Source of the DNA: CBDCMJ01 sp965218875
GTDB taxonomy: Bacteria > Chloroflexota > Dehalococcoidia > Lucifugimonadales > UBA3495
Reading direction: 5' to 3'
DNA: 64,000 nt
Assembly: GCA_965218875.1 (NCBI GenBank)
Contig: OZ244707.1
Span: 2,294,001 to 2,358,000 of the forward strand
The position numbers were made by a program, and so were the translations under genes. The notes under the pieces were generated by a model. That model worked only from the letters and a program-made list of their open reading frames with translations, searched no databases and was not told the origin of the DNA. This document shows, in pieces, positions 53,379-62,367 of the stretch (position 1 is the stretch's first letter; every line of letters begins with the position of its first letter).

Positions 53379-53915
53379 CTAACGGACCGCCCTTCGATAC
53401 AGGTCCTCCAGTTCCACCTCGGTGTAGCGCAGACCTATGTTCCCCAGGTTGTGGGCGTCGCTCACTTCCAGGACCAGCAAATCGTGCGCTTCCGCCAACT
53501 CCCGGACCTGGTTCTTGCGGATGTGCCAGTTGTGGATGTAGTTGTCCACCTCGATGGCGTGAACGCCGTCTTCTATGATGATTTCCGGCGAGTAGTAGCC
53601 GGGATGGCAGTAGCTGCGAAAGACGCCTCCGCCGGGGAGAAAGAGCTCCGCCACCTGGTACTCGGCAAACGGGTTCTGCGGCGGTCGAACCTCGATTTCC
53701 CAACCGGGAATGACGATCACCTCTCCCGGGCGGGTTCGTTCCACCAACTGGCAAAACTCGAAGGCCCATTCCTTATTCCGGTGGTCGGTAATGGCGATTC
53801 CGTCGATGCCCTGGGACTTGATCTGGTCCACCACCCGGTCCACCATAGATTCCTCGGGAGGCTGAAAGTTGAACGCTTCCCAGAGGTGGGTGTGCAAGTC
53901 GAGCTTGACTTTCAC
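53379..53915 (-). CDS. PHP-domain metal-dependent phosphoesterase-like protein
   Basis: 178 aa. Metal ligands appear in order: KLDLHTHLWEA (H-x-H), GIAITDHRN (D-H), VIPGWEIEVR (E), FRSYCHPGYY (H) and VSDAHNLGNIGLRYTEVELE (D-x-H). It is a single PHP domain with no polymerase part. Substrate unknown (phosphoesters, nucleotides). Lies between two enoyl-CoA hydratase genes, same strand. Confidence 0.82.
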   Translation of the reverse strand: MKVKLDLHTHLWEAFNFQPPEESMVDRVVDQIKSQGIDGIAITDHRNKEWAFEFCQLVERTRPGEVIVIPGWEIEVRPPQNPFAEYQVAELFLPGGGVFRSYCHPGYYSPEIIIEDGVHAIEVDNYIHNWHIRKNQVRELAEAHDLLVLEVSDAHNLGNIGLRYTEVELEDLYRRAVR

Positions 53916-53969
53916 CAGTTGACCTTCTTGTGACCTTCCTGCCGGCGAGGCCTCGGTTAGCCCCGGCCT

Positions 53970-54701
53970 TCAGCCGCCCCTGTATTGGGGCTTGCGCCGC
54001 TCCAGAAACGACCGGATTCCCTCGGCGCGGTCGGCGGTGCTGTGAAGCAGAATGTTCAAGTCTGCTTCCAGCCGCAGTCCCTGCTCGAGGGGCAGCTCCA
54101 TCCCCACCGTCACCGCTTCCTTGGCGTACCTGGCGGCCAGGGGCGCGCCGGCGGCGATGTCTCGGGCCAGCAAGCGGGCCTCGTCCAGGAGGCGCCCTTC
54201 CGATGTGATCCGGTTAATCAAGCCGATACTCAGGGCCTCGTCGGCGCCAAGAACCCGGCCGGTGAGGACGATATCCATGGCCCAGGCAGGGCCGACGGCG
54301 CGGGGCAGCCTCAGCGTGCCTCCGTCCCAGGGCAGCGCGCCCTGGGCCAGGTCGGTTAGTCCGAACCTGGCTTCCGGGGCGGCGATTCTCAGGTCGGCGG
54401 CCAGGGCTAGCTCCATACCGTGGTCCAGCGCGTCCCCGTTCACCGCGGCGATCACCGGCGCCCGCAGCCGCGCTACCCATGAGGCCGCCTGAAGGCCCTC
54501 TATCCACGCCGCCAGGTCAGGGGGCCTCTCCGCCGGAGGAGCTTCCCGCCCCGCCGAGAAGACGCCGCCGCTGCCGGTGAGAATGACGGCACGAACCTCC
54601 GGGTCGCCGGCGATGGCGGCGCAGACCTCCCGTAACTCGGCGGCCATGATCGAGTCGATGCGGTTGCTCGCTGCGGGTCGGTCCAGCGTGATGATGGCCA
54701 C
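53970..54701 (-). CDS. second enoyl-CoA hydratase/isomerase family protein
   Basis: 243 aa, crotonase fold, lacking about 10 residues at the usual start (begins MAIITLDRPAASNRIDS with GTG 54701). GGVFSAGREAP, NGDALDHGMELALAADLR, FGLTDLAQGALPWDGGTLR and GADEALSIGLINRI are clear. In the oxyanion loop the usual G-A-D-x-x is replaced by GREAPP, so the reaction may differ from hydration. The short N-terminus may reflect a mis-set start; upstream residues in this frame do not look conserved. Confidence 0.8.
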   Translation of the reverse strand: MAIITLDRPAASNRIDSIMAAELREVCAAIAGDPEVRAVILTGSGGVFSAGREAPPAERPPDLAAWIEGLQAASWVARLRAPVIAAVNGDALDHGMELALAADLRIAAPEARFGLTDLAQGALPWDGGTLRLPRAVGPAWAMDIVLTGRVLGADEALSIGLINRITSEGRLLDEARLLARDIAAGAPLAARYAKEAVTVGMELPLEQGLRLEADLNILLHSTADRAEGIRSFLERRKPQYRGG

Positions 54702-54852
54702 CGGAGGTTGAAGCTGACAATGCAGCCGTTGGTGTCGAATGTCGGCCCGCTCCTAACGCCTGCTCTCAACGATCGACGGCGAGGTGAAGCACCGGCGCCG
54801 GAGGCCGCCGACGGTGCAGTACCGCTACAATAGTAGACATGAATTCGGAATC

Positions 54853-54881
54853 TTGACAAGGCCCAAGGCCTTCAATACCAT
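54853..54881 (+). promoter_or_regulatory. promoter for groES-groEL
   Basis: TTGACA (54853-54858), 17-base spacer, TACCAT (54876-54881). The groES start lies about 90 bases downstream. No CIRCE element (TTAGCACTC-N9-GAGTGCTAA) is present in 54702-54969, so HrcA control is not apparent. Confidence 0.5.
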
Positions 54882-54969
54882 GGTAGGGGTTGCCCTTACG
54901 GGGAGCCCAGGCCCACGTTGGGCCCAAGCCGAGTTCTAAAAATTGCGGAAGCGTCGAAAGGAGGCAACG

Positions 54970-55260
54970 GTGGCAAACTTCGTGCCGCTGGGCGAGCGGG
55001 TAATCGTGAAGCCAACTGAGCAAGACCAGCAGACCAAGGGAGGAATTTATCTGCCTGACACCGCCAAGGAGAAGCCCCAAGAGGGACAGGTGATCGCGGT
55101 GGGTCCCGGGCGCATGGGAGAAGACGGCAACCGGATGCCCATGGAGCTGGGCAAGGGCGACAAGGTGATCTACTCCAAGTTTGCCGGCACTGAGTACAAG
55201 GACGGCGACGACGAGTACCTGATTCTTCGCGAGAGTGACATACTGGCCAAAATATCCTGA
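54970..55260 (+). CDS. groES: co-chaperonin GroES
   Basis: 96 aa lid of the chaperonin. FVPLGERVIVKPTEQDQQTK at the start (RVIVKP is the family hallmark), GGIYLPDTAKEKPQEGQVIA in the mobile-loop region, and YKDGDDEYLILRESDILA at the end. The GTG at 54970 is used because AAAGGAGG (54957-54964) precedes it; the earlier ATG 54943 adds nine residues with no family match. groEL begins 62 bases later. Confidence 0.95.
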   Translation: MANFVPLGERVIVKPTEQDQQTKGGIYLPDTAKEKPQEGQVIAVGPGRMGEDGNRMPMELGKGDKVIYSKFAGTEYKDGDDEYLILRESDILAKIS

Positions 55261-55322
55261 CCGACATCCAACCCGGATATCTATTTCATAACCGGATATC
55301 TATTTCGTAAAGGAGTACAGGG

Positions 55323-56951
55323 ATGCCCCCTAAGAAGATCACTTACTCGGAGGAAGCGCGCAAGTCCCTCCGTTCCGGCATAGACACGCTGGCGCAGTCC
55401 GTGAAAGTCACCCTGGGTCCCAAGGGCCGCAACGTGGTCTTGGACAAGACTTTTGGACCTCCCCAGGTCTGCAGCGACGGAGTCACCATTGCGAAGGAAA
55501 TCGAGCTTCCTGACGCCTTCGAAAACATGGGCGCCCAGTTGTTGAAGGAAGCCGCCACCAAGACCAACGACGCGGCGGGCGACGGCACGACCACGTCGGT
55601 GGTGCTGGCCCAAGCCATTATCAACGACGGCTTCAAGAACGTGACGGCGGGCCGCAACCCCATGGCTATCAAGCGCGGCATCGAGAGGGCCGTCCAGGCA
55701 ATCACCGAGGAACTCCACGCCATGTCTCAACCCGTGGAAACCAGGGAGCGCATCGGCCAGGTGGCCAGCCTCTCCGCCCACGAGGAGGCCATCGGCTCGA
55801 CCATCGCCGAGGCCATGGAAAAGGTGGGTAAAGATGGGGTAATCACCGTCGAGGAGTCCCGGGGGCTGTCCGACGACATCGAGTACGTGGAGGGAATGCA
55901 AATCGACCGCGGCTACATCTCTCCCTACTTCATCACCAACTCCGACCGCATGGAGGCGGCTCTGGAAGACCCCACTATTCTCATTACCGACAAGAAGATC
56001 TCCGCCGTCGCCGACATGCTGCCGGCGCTGGAAAAGCTCCTGCAGCTCGGCAAGAAGAACGTGGTGATCATCGCGGAGGACGTGGACGGCGAGGCGTTGG
56101 CCACCCTGGTGGTCAACAAGCTCCGGGGCACCCTGAACGCCCTGGCCGTCAAGGCCCCGGGCTTCGGCGACCGGCGCAAGGCCATGCTGGAGGACATCGC
56201 CATCCTGACCGGCGGCACGGTCATCAGCGAGGACATGGGCAAAAAGCTGGACTCCGCTACCCCGGAAGACTTCGGCCAGTGCCGGCGGGTATCCTGCACC
56301 AAGGATGAGACCACCATCGTCGAGGGACGCGGCTCCGAAGACGCCATCCAGGGCCGCATCAACCAGATCAAGGCCCAGATCGAGGACACCACGTCCGAGT
56401 TCGACCGCGAGAAGCTTCAAGAGCGCATGGCCAAGCTCTCCGGCGGCGTAGCCGTCATCAAGGTGGGCGCCGCCACCGAGTTGGAGCTCAAGGAGCGCAA
56501 GGCCCGGGTAGAGGACGCCCTGTCCGCCACCCGGTCCGCCGTCGAAGAGGGGATAGTTCCCGGCGGCGGGGTGGCCTTGGTCCGCGCCCAGAGGGCCCTG
56601 GGAAGCCTGCCCGGCCTGACCGACGACGAGGTCGTTGGGGTCAACATCATAGGGCGCTCCTTGGAGCAGCCCCTCAGGCTCATCGTCGAGAACTCCGGCT
56701 TCGAAGGCTCCGTGGTGCTGAACGATGTCAAGCAGCAAGCCGACGACTACGGCTTCGACGCCGACGTCGGCGAGTACGGTCCCATGTTGGACCGGGGCAT
56801 CGTTGACCCGACCAAGGTGACCCGCTCGGCTTTGCAGAACGCGGCCAGCGTGGCGGCCATGGTGTTGACCACCGAGTCCATGATTACCGAGATACCCCAG
56901 GAGAAGTCGGCCGCCCCCGGCATGCCCCCCGGCGGCGGGATGGACTTCTAG
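55323..56951 (+). CDS. groEL: chaperonin GroEL
   Basis: 542 aa. ATP-driven folding chamber for cytosolic proteins. Sequence marks: VKVTLGPKGRNVVLDK, GDGTTTSVVLAQAII, IEYVEGMQIDRGYISPYF, KAPGFGDRRKAMLEDIAIL and EEGIVPGGGVALVRA, ending in the Gly/Met tail GMPPGGGMDF. AAAGGAG precedes ATG 55323. It forms an operon with groES; a hairpin follows at 56975. Confidence 0.97.
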   Translation: MPPKKITYSEEARKSLRSGIDTLAQSVKVTLGPKGRNVVLDKTFGPPQVCSDGVTIAKEIELPDAFENMGAQLLKEAATKTNDAAGDGTTTSVVLAQAIINDGFKNVTAGRNPMAIKRGIERAVQAITEELHAMSQPVETRERIGQVASLSAHEEAIGSTIAEAMEKVGKDGVITVEESRGLSDDIEYVEGMQIDRGYISPYFITNSDRMEAALEDPTILITDKKISAVADMLPALEKLLQLGKKNVVIIAEDVDGEALATLVVNKLRGTLNALAVKAPGFGDRRKAMLEDIAILTGGTVISEDMGKKLDSATPEDFGQCRRVSCTKDETTIVEGRGSEDAIQGRINQIKAQIEDTTSEFDREKLQERMAKLSGGVAVIKVGAATELELKERKARVEDALSATRSAVEEGIVPGGGVALVRAQRALGSLPGLTDDEVVGVNIIGRSLEQPLRLIVENSGFEGSVVLNDVKQQADDYGFDADVGEYGPMLDRGIVDPTKVTRSALQNAASVAAMVLTTESMITEIPQEKSAAPGMPPGGGMDF

Positions 56952-56974
56952 TCCTAATCAGGTGGACCGTAGCG

Positions 56975-57012
56975 GGGGCGCTCCGTGGCAACGGGGCGCC
57001 CCTGACTGTTTT
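56975..57012 (+). terminator. candidate terminator of groES-groEL
   Basis: GGGGCGC (56975-56981) pairs with GCGCCCC (56996-57002); the strand continues TGACTGTTTT. The 7-bp GC stem with 14-base loop and short T-run lies 24 bases after the groEL stop. The T-tract is weak. Confidence 0.5.
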
Positions 57013-57153
57013 AGACGCCTGCCGTTACCCCCGACTTTGCCGCTAGTTTGCTGTTAGAATCGCGTGTGGCAGCCGCCGAGACCGGGCCGCGGCCTAGGGG
57101 AGGCGCCCATTAGCCAGAATTCCGCAGCCATCGGCCCCGGGCCCAGGTCGCCT

Positions 57154-57837
57154 GTGGACAAGGTCTACTCTTCGGCCCGGGAGGCTTTGGTCGACCTCTT
57201 CGACGGCGCGACCATCCTCGTTGGCGGGTTCGCCGGCCTCGGTTGTCCGTCGGGTCTGGTGTCCGCGCTGGCTGATAGCCCGGCGTCCGGTCTCACAGTC
57301 ACCTGCCAAGGGCTGGGGGACGCGGAAGGCAGCGAGAGGCCCGGGATCAAGTCCATGGACGCCTTGCTGGCCGGCGGTCAGGTGGCCAGGCTCGTGTCCC
57401 CCCTACCCTTCAGCCCCGATAAAGGCGGGGTCGCCGAGGAGCGGTGGAAAGCCGGGACCCTGGAGATCGAGGTGGTGCCCCAGGGGGTGTTGGCGGAACG
57501 GCTGCGGGCCGGCGGCGCGGGTCTAGGAGGAGTTTACCTCCCCATGGCGGAGGGCCTCCGGTTTGGGGAAGGCCTGGAACGGAGGCGCTTCTCCGACCGC
57601 GAGTGTGTGTTTCAACCGGCCCTCCGGGCCGACTTCGCCCTGCTGCGGGCCCACCGGGCCGACACCGCGGGCAACCTCGTATACCAGGCCGCCCAACGGA
57701 ATTGGAACCCGGTAATGGCCATGGCGGCTGAGGTGAGCGTCGTCGAGGCTGACGAGATTGTCGACCCCGGAGGTCTGGACCCGGAGTTGGTGGTCACTCC
57801 CGGGATATTCATCAACCGCATCGTACGCACTATCTGA
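57154..57837 (+). CDS. class-I CoA-transferase, alpha-type subunit (A1)
   Basis: 227 aa. DKVYSSAREALVDLFDGATI begins the 3-oxoacid CoA-transferase A fold, then VGGFAGLGCPSGLVSAL, IEVVPQGVLAERLRAGGAG and FALLRAHRADTAGNLVYQAA, ending with a VTPGIFINRIV tail. GTG 57154 chosen for the family start; the frame opens earlier but that part is Pro/Gly-rich. It moves CoA between acids together with a beta subunit. First of three genes arranged A, B-A, B. Confidence 0.85.
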   Translation: MDKVYSSAREALVDLFDGATILVGGFAGLGCPSGLVSALADSPASGLTVTCQGLGDAEGSERPGIKSMDALLAGGQVARLVSPLPFSPDKGGVAEERWKAGTLEIEVVPQGVLAERLRAGGAGLGGVYLPMAEGLRFGEGLERRRFSDRECVFQPALRADFALLRAHRADTAGNLVYQAAQRNWNPVMAMAAEVSVVEADEIVDPGGLDPELVVTPGIFINRIVRTI

Positions 57838-58001
57838 ATTGCCGTCGACCCGGCGGCGGGCCCAGCGGTCCCGCCCATAGCGGCGCGCTTTGGCGCACTT
57901 TGGCCCGCTTTTTAGGATGGATAGACGGGGTGAAAGCGCCCCCATGGGTTCTCTCCACACTCCGTTTGAGATACACCCGGCTTGAGAGGGACTTAACCTA
58001 G

Positions 58002-59426
58002 TTGGCTGCCAAAGAGAGAATCGACGCGTACCGCCAGGCCCGCCGGGCCGCGTTGGAGCTACGGTCCCAAGAGACTGTGGGATTGGGTCCGGGCCTGCCC
58101 GGGCTAATTCCCGCCGGACTAACGGGCGCGGCCAGGCCCTGGTTCCTGGCCGAGAGCGGGGTCTTGGGGTACAGGGCCCCGGTCGATGCGGCCGGGCCTT
58201 CGCCGGTGAACGCTCCCGTGGACTCCGGCGGCGGCGGCGTGGCCTTTCACCCCGGCTCGGCCATGCTGAGCATTATCGACCTGGCCGGCATGATCCGCGG
58301 CGGCCACGTGGATGCGGTGGTCCTTCAGACTGCCAAGGTTACCCAACGAGGGGACTTTACCCACTGGACCACCGCCGCCACCGCGCCGCTGCATTCCCCC
58401 GGGGCCGCGGTTGATTGGGCCGGGGGCGCGCGCCGGGTCATTGCCATGATGCCCCACACCGGCGAAGACGGCTCCTCCAACCTGGTGGCTCATTCCTCCT
58501 TTCCCATCGACGGCGTTGCCTGCGTTGACACAGTCATTACCGACACGGCCGTGGTGCGCGTCACTCCGGACGGCCTGACCTTGATCGAGTTGGCCCCCGG
58601 ATGGACCTCTGACGACGTTATTGCGATGACCGAGGCCTCTCTTGCCGTAGCTCCCGGCCTCAAGGAGATGACCTTCAAGGACCCGGTTTGGTCCACCCAG
58701 GACAAGGTCTTCGCCGACGGCATGGAGGCCGTGAAAGACTTGCCCGACGGCGCTATAGTGAACGTCGACGGGTTCGCCGGCCCGGGCGGGATGCCCCATT
58801 ACCTCCTGGTCTCGCTGCGGGACCACGGCGCGAGAGACCTGACTATCATCAGCAACACCGCCGGCGTCACCAGGGTGGTGAGCTTCGGCACGCCTCCGGG
58901 GGTCCTCGCCATCGACCACAGCATACTGGTGGACAACGGGCAGGTGAAGAAAGCCATAGCGTCATACCCCGTATCTCCCCGGGCTGCTACGCCCACCTCG
59001 TTCGAAATGGCCCTGCGGCGGGGGGAGGTGGAGCTGGAGCTGGTCCCACAAGGGACCCTGGCAGAGCGTTTGCGGGCGGGAGGCGCCGGGGTGGCCGCCT
59101 TCTATACCCCTACCGGCGTCGGCACCCTGCTGAGCGAGGGCAAGGAGGTCCGGGTGCTGAACGGCCGGGAGCAGGTGCTGGAGACCGGGCTCCGGGCCGA
59201 TTTCTGCCTGATCCGGGCCCACAAGGCCGACACCCTGGGAAACGTGGTCTACCGAGGCACCTCCCGCAATTTCAATCCCGTCATGGCTACGGCCGCCGCC
59301 GTCACCATAGTCGAGGTGGACGAGATAGTGGAGCCCGGAGAATTGGGCCCCGAGGAGATAGTCACTCCCGGCGTCTACGTGCAACGCATCGTGCGGAGGC
59401 CGCCCACCTTCTCTCCCTACGAGTAG
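58002..59426 (+). CDS. class-I CoA-transferase, fused beta-alpha polypeptide (B1-A2)
   Basis: 474 aa. Residues 1 to about 225 are a beta subunit: PWFLAESGVLGYRAP holds the catalytic Glu in the E-S-G pattern, then MIRGGHVDAVVLQTAKVTQR, DTVITDTAVVRVTPDGL and APGLKEMTF, the usual beta end. From about 228 an alpha subunit starts (WSTQDKVFADGMEAVKDLPD, NVDGFAGPGGMPHYLLVSL), continuing with ELELVPQGTLAERLRAGGAG and FCLIRAHKADTLGNVVYRGT. The order is B then A, the reverse of the well-known A-B fusions. TTG start at 58002. Confidence 0.85.
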   Translation: MAAKERIDAYRQARRAALELRSQETVGLGPGLPGLIPAGLTGAARPWFLAESGVLGYRAPVDAAGPSPVNAPVDSGGGGVAFHPGSAMLSIIDLAGMIRGGHVDAVVLQTAKVTQRGDFTHWTTAATAPLHSPGAAVDWAGGARRVIAMMPHTGEDGSSNLVAHSSFPIDGVACVDTVITDTAVVRVTPDGLTLIELAPGWTSDDVIAMTEASLAVAPGLKEMTFKDPVWSTQDKVFADGMEAVKDLPDGAIVNVDGFAGPGGMPHYLLVSLRDHGARDLTIISNTAGVTRVVSFGTPPGVLAIDHSILVDNGQVKKAIASYPVSPRAATPTSFEMALRRGEVELELVPQGTLAERLRAGGAGVAAFYTPTGVGTLLSEGKEVRVLNGREQVLETGLRADFCLIRAHKADTLGNVVYRGTSRNFNPVMATAAAVTIVEVDEIVEPGELGPEEIVTPGVYVQRIVRRPPTFSPYE

Positions 59427-59490
59427 GTTGGGGACGGCTTCGCAACGGACCGGCGAGGATTGAAGAAATTCCGGATGGAGGATGGCCGCC

Positions 59491-60168
59491 ATGAGTGGAG
59501 CATTGGACAAAGAGCGGCTTGACCGGGAAGTCGTGGCAATGCGGGTGGCCAAGGAGCTCCCCGACGGCGCCTACGTCAACCTTGGCATAGGCATCCCGTC
59601 CCTGGTGTCCAGCTTCGTGCCCGAAGGCAACACCGTCTACTACCACAGCGAGAGCGGGATCCTCAACTGCGGCCCCCTGGCCGACGAAGGGGAAGAGGAC
59701 ATCGACCTCATCAACGCCAGCGGGCACTTCCTCCAGCCGATTCCCGGCATGTCCTACTTCAGTTCGGCGGAAGCCTTCGCCATGATCCGCGGCGGCCACG
59801 TAGACGTGACCGTGTTGGGTTCCCACCAAGTCTCGGCCCGCGGCGACCTGGCCAACTGGATGCTCCCCCAGCGGGGGGTGGGCAACGTGGGCGGGGCCAT
59901 GGACTTGGCCGCCGGGGCCAGAGAGGTCATCGTGGCCATGGAGCACACTGACCGCGACAACAATCCCAAGGTGGTGGAAGAGTGCACCTACCCCGTCACC
60001 GGGAGGAGATGCGTTACCCTCGTCGTCACCGATCTGGCGGTGATGCAGTGCACTCCGGAAGGTCTGGTGCTTCGAGAGGTCGCTCCGGGATGGACGCCGG
60101 AGGAAGTGCAGCAACTCACCGGCGCCAGTCTCATCGTGGCCCCCGACCTGAAGGAGTACCAGCTGTAA
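59491..60168 (+). CDS. class-I CoA-transferase, beta-type subunit (B2)
   Basis: 225 aa. LPDGAYVNLGIGIPSLVSSF, the catalytic-Glu motif YYHSESGILNCGPLAD, MIRGGHVDVTVLGSHQVSAR, AMEHTDRDNNPKVVEECTYP and the family ending GASLIVAPDLKEYQL. ATG 59491 sits nine bases after GGAGG; ATG 59482 is too close to it. It could pair with the alpha half of the upstream fusion or with the separate alpha gene at 57154. Confidence 0.9.
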   Translation: MSGALDKERLDREVVAMRVAKELPDGAYVNLGIGIPSLVSSFVPEGNTVYYHSESGILNCGPLADEGEEDIDLINASGHFLQPIPGMSYFSSAEAFAMIRGGHVDVTVLGSHQVSARGDLANWMLPQRGVGNVGGAMDLAAGAREVIVAMEHTDRDNNPKVVEECTYPVTGRRCVTLVVTDLAVMQCTPEGLVLREVAPGWTPEEVQQLTGASLIVAPDLKEYQL

Positions 60169-60621
60169 CTGTCCAGACTTCGATGGGGTGCCTCCATTCT
60201 CGTCGTCCCGGCCCCGGGTTCCGCCCTAATCCCCCAGCCTCACTTCAGACCAGGCGCCCCCGGCCACTAACCACTAAAAGCTCTCGACACTTCCCCCTTG
60301 CCTGCTCCGGTGGCCACTCCCTACACTACTATTAGTCGGCAGCTATTAACGCCTGACCCACCGGAAAGCCGGTAAACGAACTGACACTACATTGCCCACG
60401 CCGGCGGCCATTCCCAAAGCGGCCTGCAGGATTTCAGCCCTAGGATTTCAGCCCTATCGCCGATTCGTTCCTTATTCGTTCCAACGAAAGATAAATCCAA
60501 GCCCCAGGCCGCCGCACCCAGCCGGCCGGCGCCAGGGCAATCCCCTGTTAACCACACCCATGTTACGAAAATCAAAATACGATTCCCCTGACACTGAACA
60601 CTTACTACCAACTGTAGCTCG
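60169..60621. other. intergenic, no gene seen; small tandem repeat
   Basis: About 450 bases of lower GC. It contains a 14-base unit GGATTTCAGCCCTA present twice in tandem (about 60429-60456) and no protein-like open frame. The right end leads into the promoter and leader of the thiamine operon. Confidence 0.45.
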
Positions 60622-60650
60622 TTGACTTGGCCCGGGCGTCATGATAAGCT
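60622..60650 (+). promoter_or_regulatory. candidate promoter for the thi operon
   Basis: TTGACT (60622-60627), 17-base spacer, TAAGCT (60645-60650). The -10 match is weak, but the riboswitch starts shortly downstream, as expected. Confidence 0.4.
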
Positions 60651-60686
60651 TCCGAGCACCAAGCGGAAATCTGGAACACAAAATCG

Positions 60687-60790
60687 TTTGGCGGGAGCTT
60701 GGGTAAGCCAAGCTGAGAGGGTGGCCGTGGATCGCCGCCGACCGTCTATACCTGGATCAGGTAGTCCTGACGCAGGGATGGGGCGCCAAA
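60687..60790 (+). ncRNA. TPP riboswitch (THI-box aptamer)
   Basis: P1 pairs TTTGGCG (60687-60693) with CGCCAAA (60784-60790). The conserved pieces are in order: AAGCTGAGAGGGTGG near 60710-60725, then CCTGGATCAGG (60751-60761), and CCTGACGCAGGGATGG (60766-60781). Senses thiamine pyrophosphate; with the hairpin at 60805 it would stop transcription when TPP is high. Confidence 0.92.
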
Positions 60791-60804
60791 TCCGGCTCGT
60801 TCAG

Positions 60805-60840
60805 CAACCGCCAGATTCAACACCTGGCGGTTGGTTTTTG
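60805..60840 (+). terminator. riboswitch-associated intrinsic terminator
   Basis: CAACCGCCAG (60805-60814) and CTGGCGGTTG (60824-60833) form a perfect 10-bp stem with a 9-base loop, followed by GTTTTTG. It stands between the aptamer and the thiG ribosome site, the layout of a transcription-control riboswitch. Confidence 0.88.
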
Positions 60841-60869
60841 TATCCATCCGGCAAGGAGACGTGAGCAGC

Positions 60870-61661
60870 ATGTCGGACGAACTGGTGATAGGGGGCAAGA
60901 GTTTCGGCTCCCGCCTGATCCTGGGCACGGGCCGCTACCGGACCATGGAGGAAATGGTGGGCGCCGTGGAAGCCTCCGGCACGGAGATGATCACGGTGGC
61001 AATCCGCCGCTTGGACTTGGACGACCCCACCCAGAAGACCCTGCTGGACTACATCGACTGGGACCGCTACCAGATTCTCCCCAACACCGCCGGCTGCGCT
61101 ACCGTCGAGGAGGCCCTGTTCGTTGCCCGCCTGGGCCGTGAGGTGGGCAGGACCCCCTTCGTGAAGCTGGAGGTAATACCCGACCCCAAGTACCTCTTTC
61201 CCGACGGAGCGGCAACCCTGGAGGCCGCCAAGCTGCTGGTGGAGGACGGCTTCGTGGTCTTGCCCTACGTTCACGCCGATCCGGTGCTGGCCAAGAGACT
61301 GGAGGAAGCGGGGTGCGCCACGGTTATGCCTCTGGGTTCCGCCATAGGGTCGGGCCAGGGCATTCACACCGTCGAAGAGCTCAAGATAATCATCGAGCAG
61401 GCCAATATTCCCGTGGTGGTGGACGCCGGACTGGCCGTCCCTTCAGACGCCTCCTTGGCGCTGGAGTTGGGCGCGGACGCTGTCTTGGTCAACACCGCCA
61501 TTGCTCAAGCCCAAGACCCGGTGATGATGGCGTCGGCGTTCAAGCAGGGCGTCGACGCCGGACGCAAGGCGTACCTGGCCGGGCGCATCGGCGTCCGCCA
61601 GTACGCCGCCGCCAGCAGCCCGGTGGGTGACGTGCCCCAGCCGGTACGGATCCCCGGTTAG
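60870..61661 (+). CDS. thiG: thiazole synthase
   Basis: 263 aa TIM-barrel enzyme that makes the thiazole phosphate of thiamine from DXP, dehydroglycine and ThiS-thiocarboxylate. ELVIGGKSFGSRLILGTGRY, TAGCATVEEALFVARLGRE, VKLEVIPDPKYLFPDGAATL (Schiff-base Lys region) and VDAGLAVPSDASLALELGAD are diagnostic. ATG 60870 is used; GTG 60861 is nearer to AAGGAGA and is also possible. First gene after the TPP riboswitch. Confidence 0.95.
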   Translation: MSDELVIGGKSFGSRLILGTGRYRTMEEMVGAVEASGTEMITVAIRRLDLDDPTQKTLLDYIDWDRYQILPNTAGCATVEEALFVARLGREVGRTPFVKLEVIPDPKYLFPDGAATLEAAKLLVEDGFVVLPYVHADPVLAKRLEEAGCATVMPLGSAIGSGQGIHTVEELKIIIEQANIPVVVDAGLAVPSDASLALELGADAVLVNTAIAQAQDPVMMASAFKQGVDAGRKAYLAGRIGVRQYAAASSPVGDVPQPVRIPG

Positions 61662-61665
61662 TCTT

Positions 61666-62367
61666 ATGGCCCCTTCTCTCCCTCAGCCGTGCCTTTGCCT
61701 GGTCACCGACCGGCGGATTGAAGGCAGCGGCCCCATGGTCCGGCGCATAGCCCAGGCGGTGGAGGGCGGCGTGGACCTGGTGCAAGTCCGTGAGAAAGAC
61801 CTCCCCGGCGGCGAGTTGCTGGAACTGGTCGGGGAGGTGGCGAGAGCCGTTGCGGGTCGGGCGTTGCTGCTAGTCAACGAGCGTGCCGACGTGGCGGCGG
61901 CCGCGGGCGCCGACGGGGTGCAGTTGGGCGAAAACGCGCTGCCCACACCGGCGGCCCGCAAAGTGATCGGGCCGGATGCCCTCATCGGGCGCTCGGTACA
62001 TTCCTCGGACGGCGCCCTGAAGGCTCGGGCCGGCGGGGCCGACTTTGTTCTGGTGGGCGCCATGTACCCGACCCGCTCCCACCCTGAGGCCTTGCCTGCC
62101 GGTCCCGGCCTGATGCGCAGCATAGCCGGGCTGCCGGAAGTCCGGGCGTCGGCCCTGCCCCTCATCGGCATCGGAGGCATTACGGCGGCCAACGTCGGAG
62201 AGGTCATCCGGGCCGGCGCCGCGGGCGTGGCCGTTATCAGCAGCATCCTGGCGTCCCCGGACCCCAAGGGCGAGGCCCGGAAGCTAAGAGAGGCTATGGC
62301 CGAGGCCTGGGAGCACCCAAGGCCCGCGCTGAGCGGGGAAGCCGCTGGGGGATTGGCCGCAAGATGA
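61666..62367 (+). CDS. thiE: thiamine-phosphate synthase
   Basis: 233 aa. Joins HMP-PP and thiazole phosphate. LCLVTDRRIEG, GGVDLVQVREKDLPGGELLE, LLVNERADVAAAAGADGVQL and IGRSVHSSDGALKARAGGAD are family marks; GIGGITAANVGEVIRAGAAG binds phosphate. ATG 61666 is chosen because it starts four bases after the thiG stop; the upstream frame overlaps thiG. Its TGA overlaps the thiS ATG. Confidence 0.94.
   Translation: MAPSLPQPCLCLVTDRRIEGSGPMVRRIAQAVEGGVDLVQVREKDLPGGELLELVGEVARAVAGRALLLVNERADVAAAAGADGVQLGENALPTPAARKVIGPDALIGRSVHSSDGALKARAGGADFVLVGAMYPTRSHPEALPAGPGLMRSIAGLPEVRASALPLIGIGGITAANVGEVIRAGAAGVAVISSILASPDPKGEARKLREAMAEAWEHPRPALSGEAAGGLAAR

Noticed and set aside
54702..54969. CIRCE/HrcA control of groES-groEL
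   Set aside because: No TTAGCACTC-N9-GAGTGCTAA or near match was found upstream of groES.
60429..60456. tandem GGATTTCAGCCCTA as a CRISPR repeat
   Set aside because: Only two abutting copies with no spacers; no cas genes in the window.
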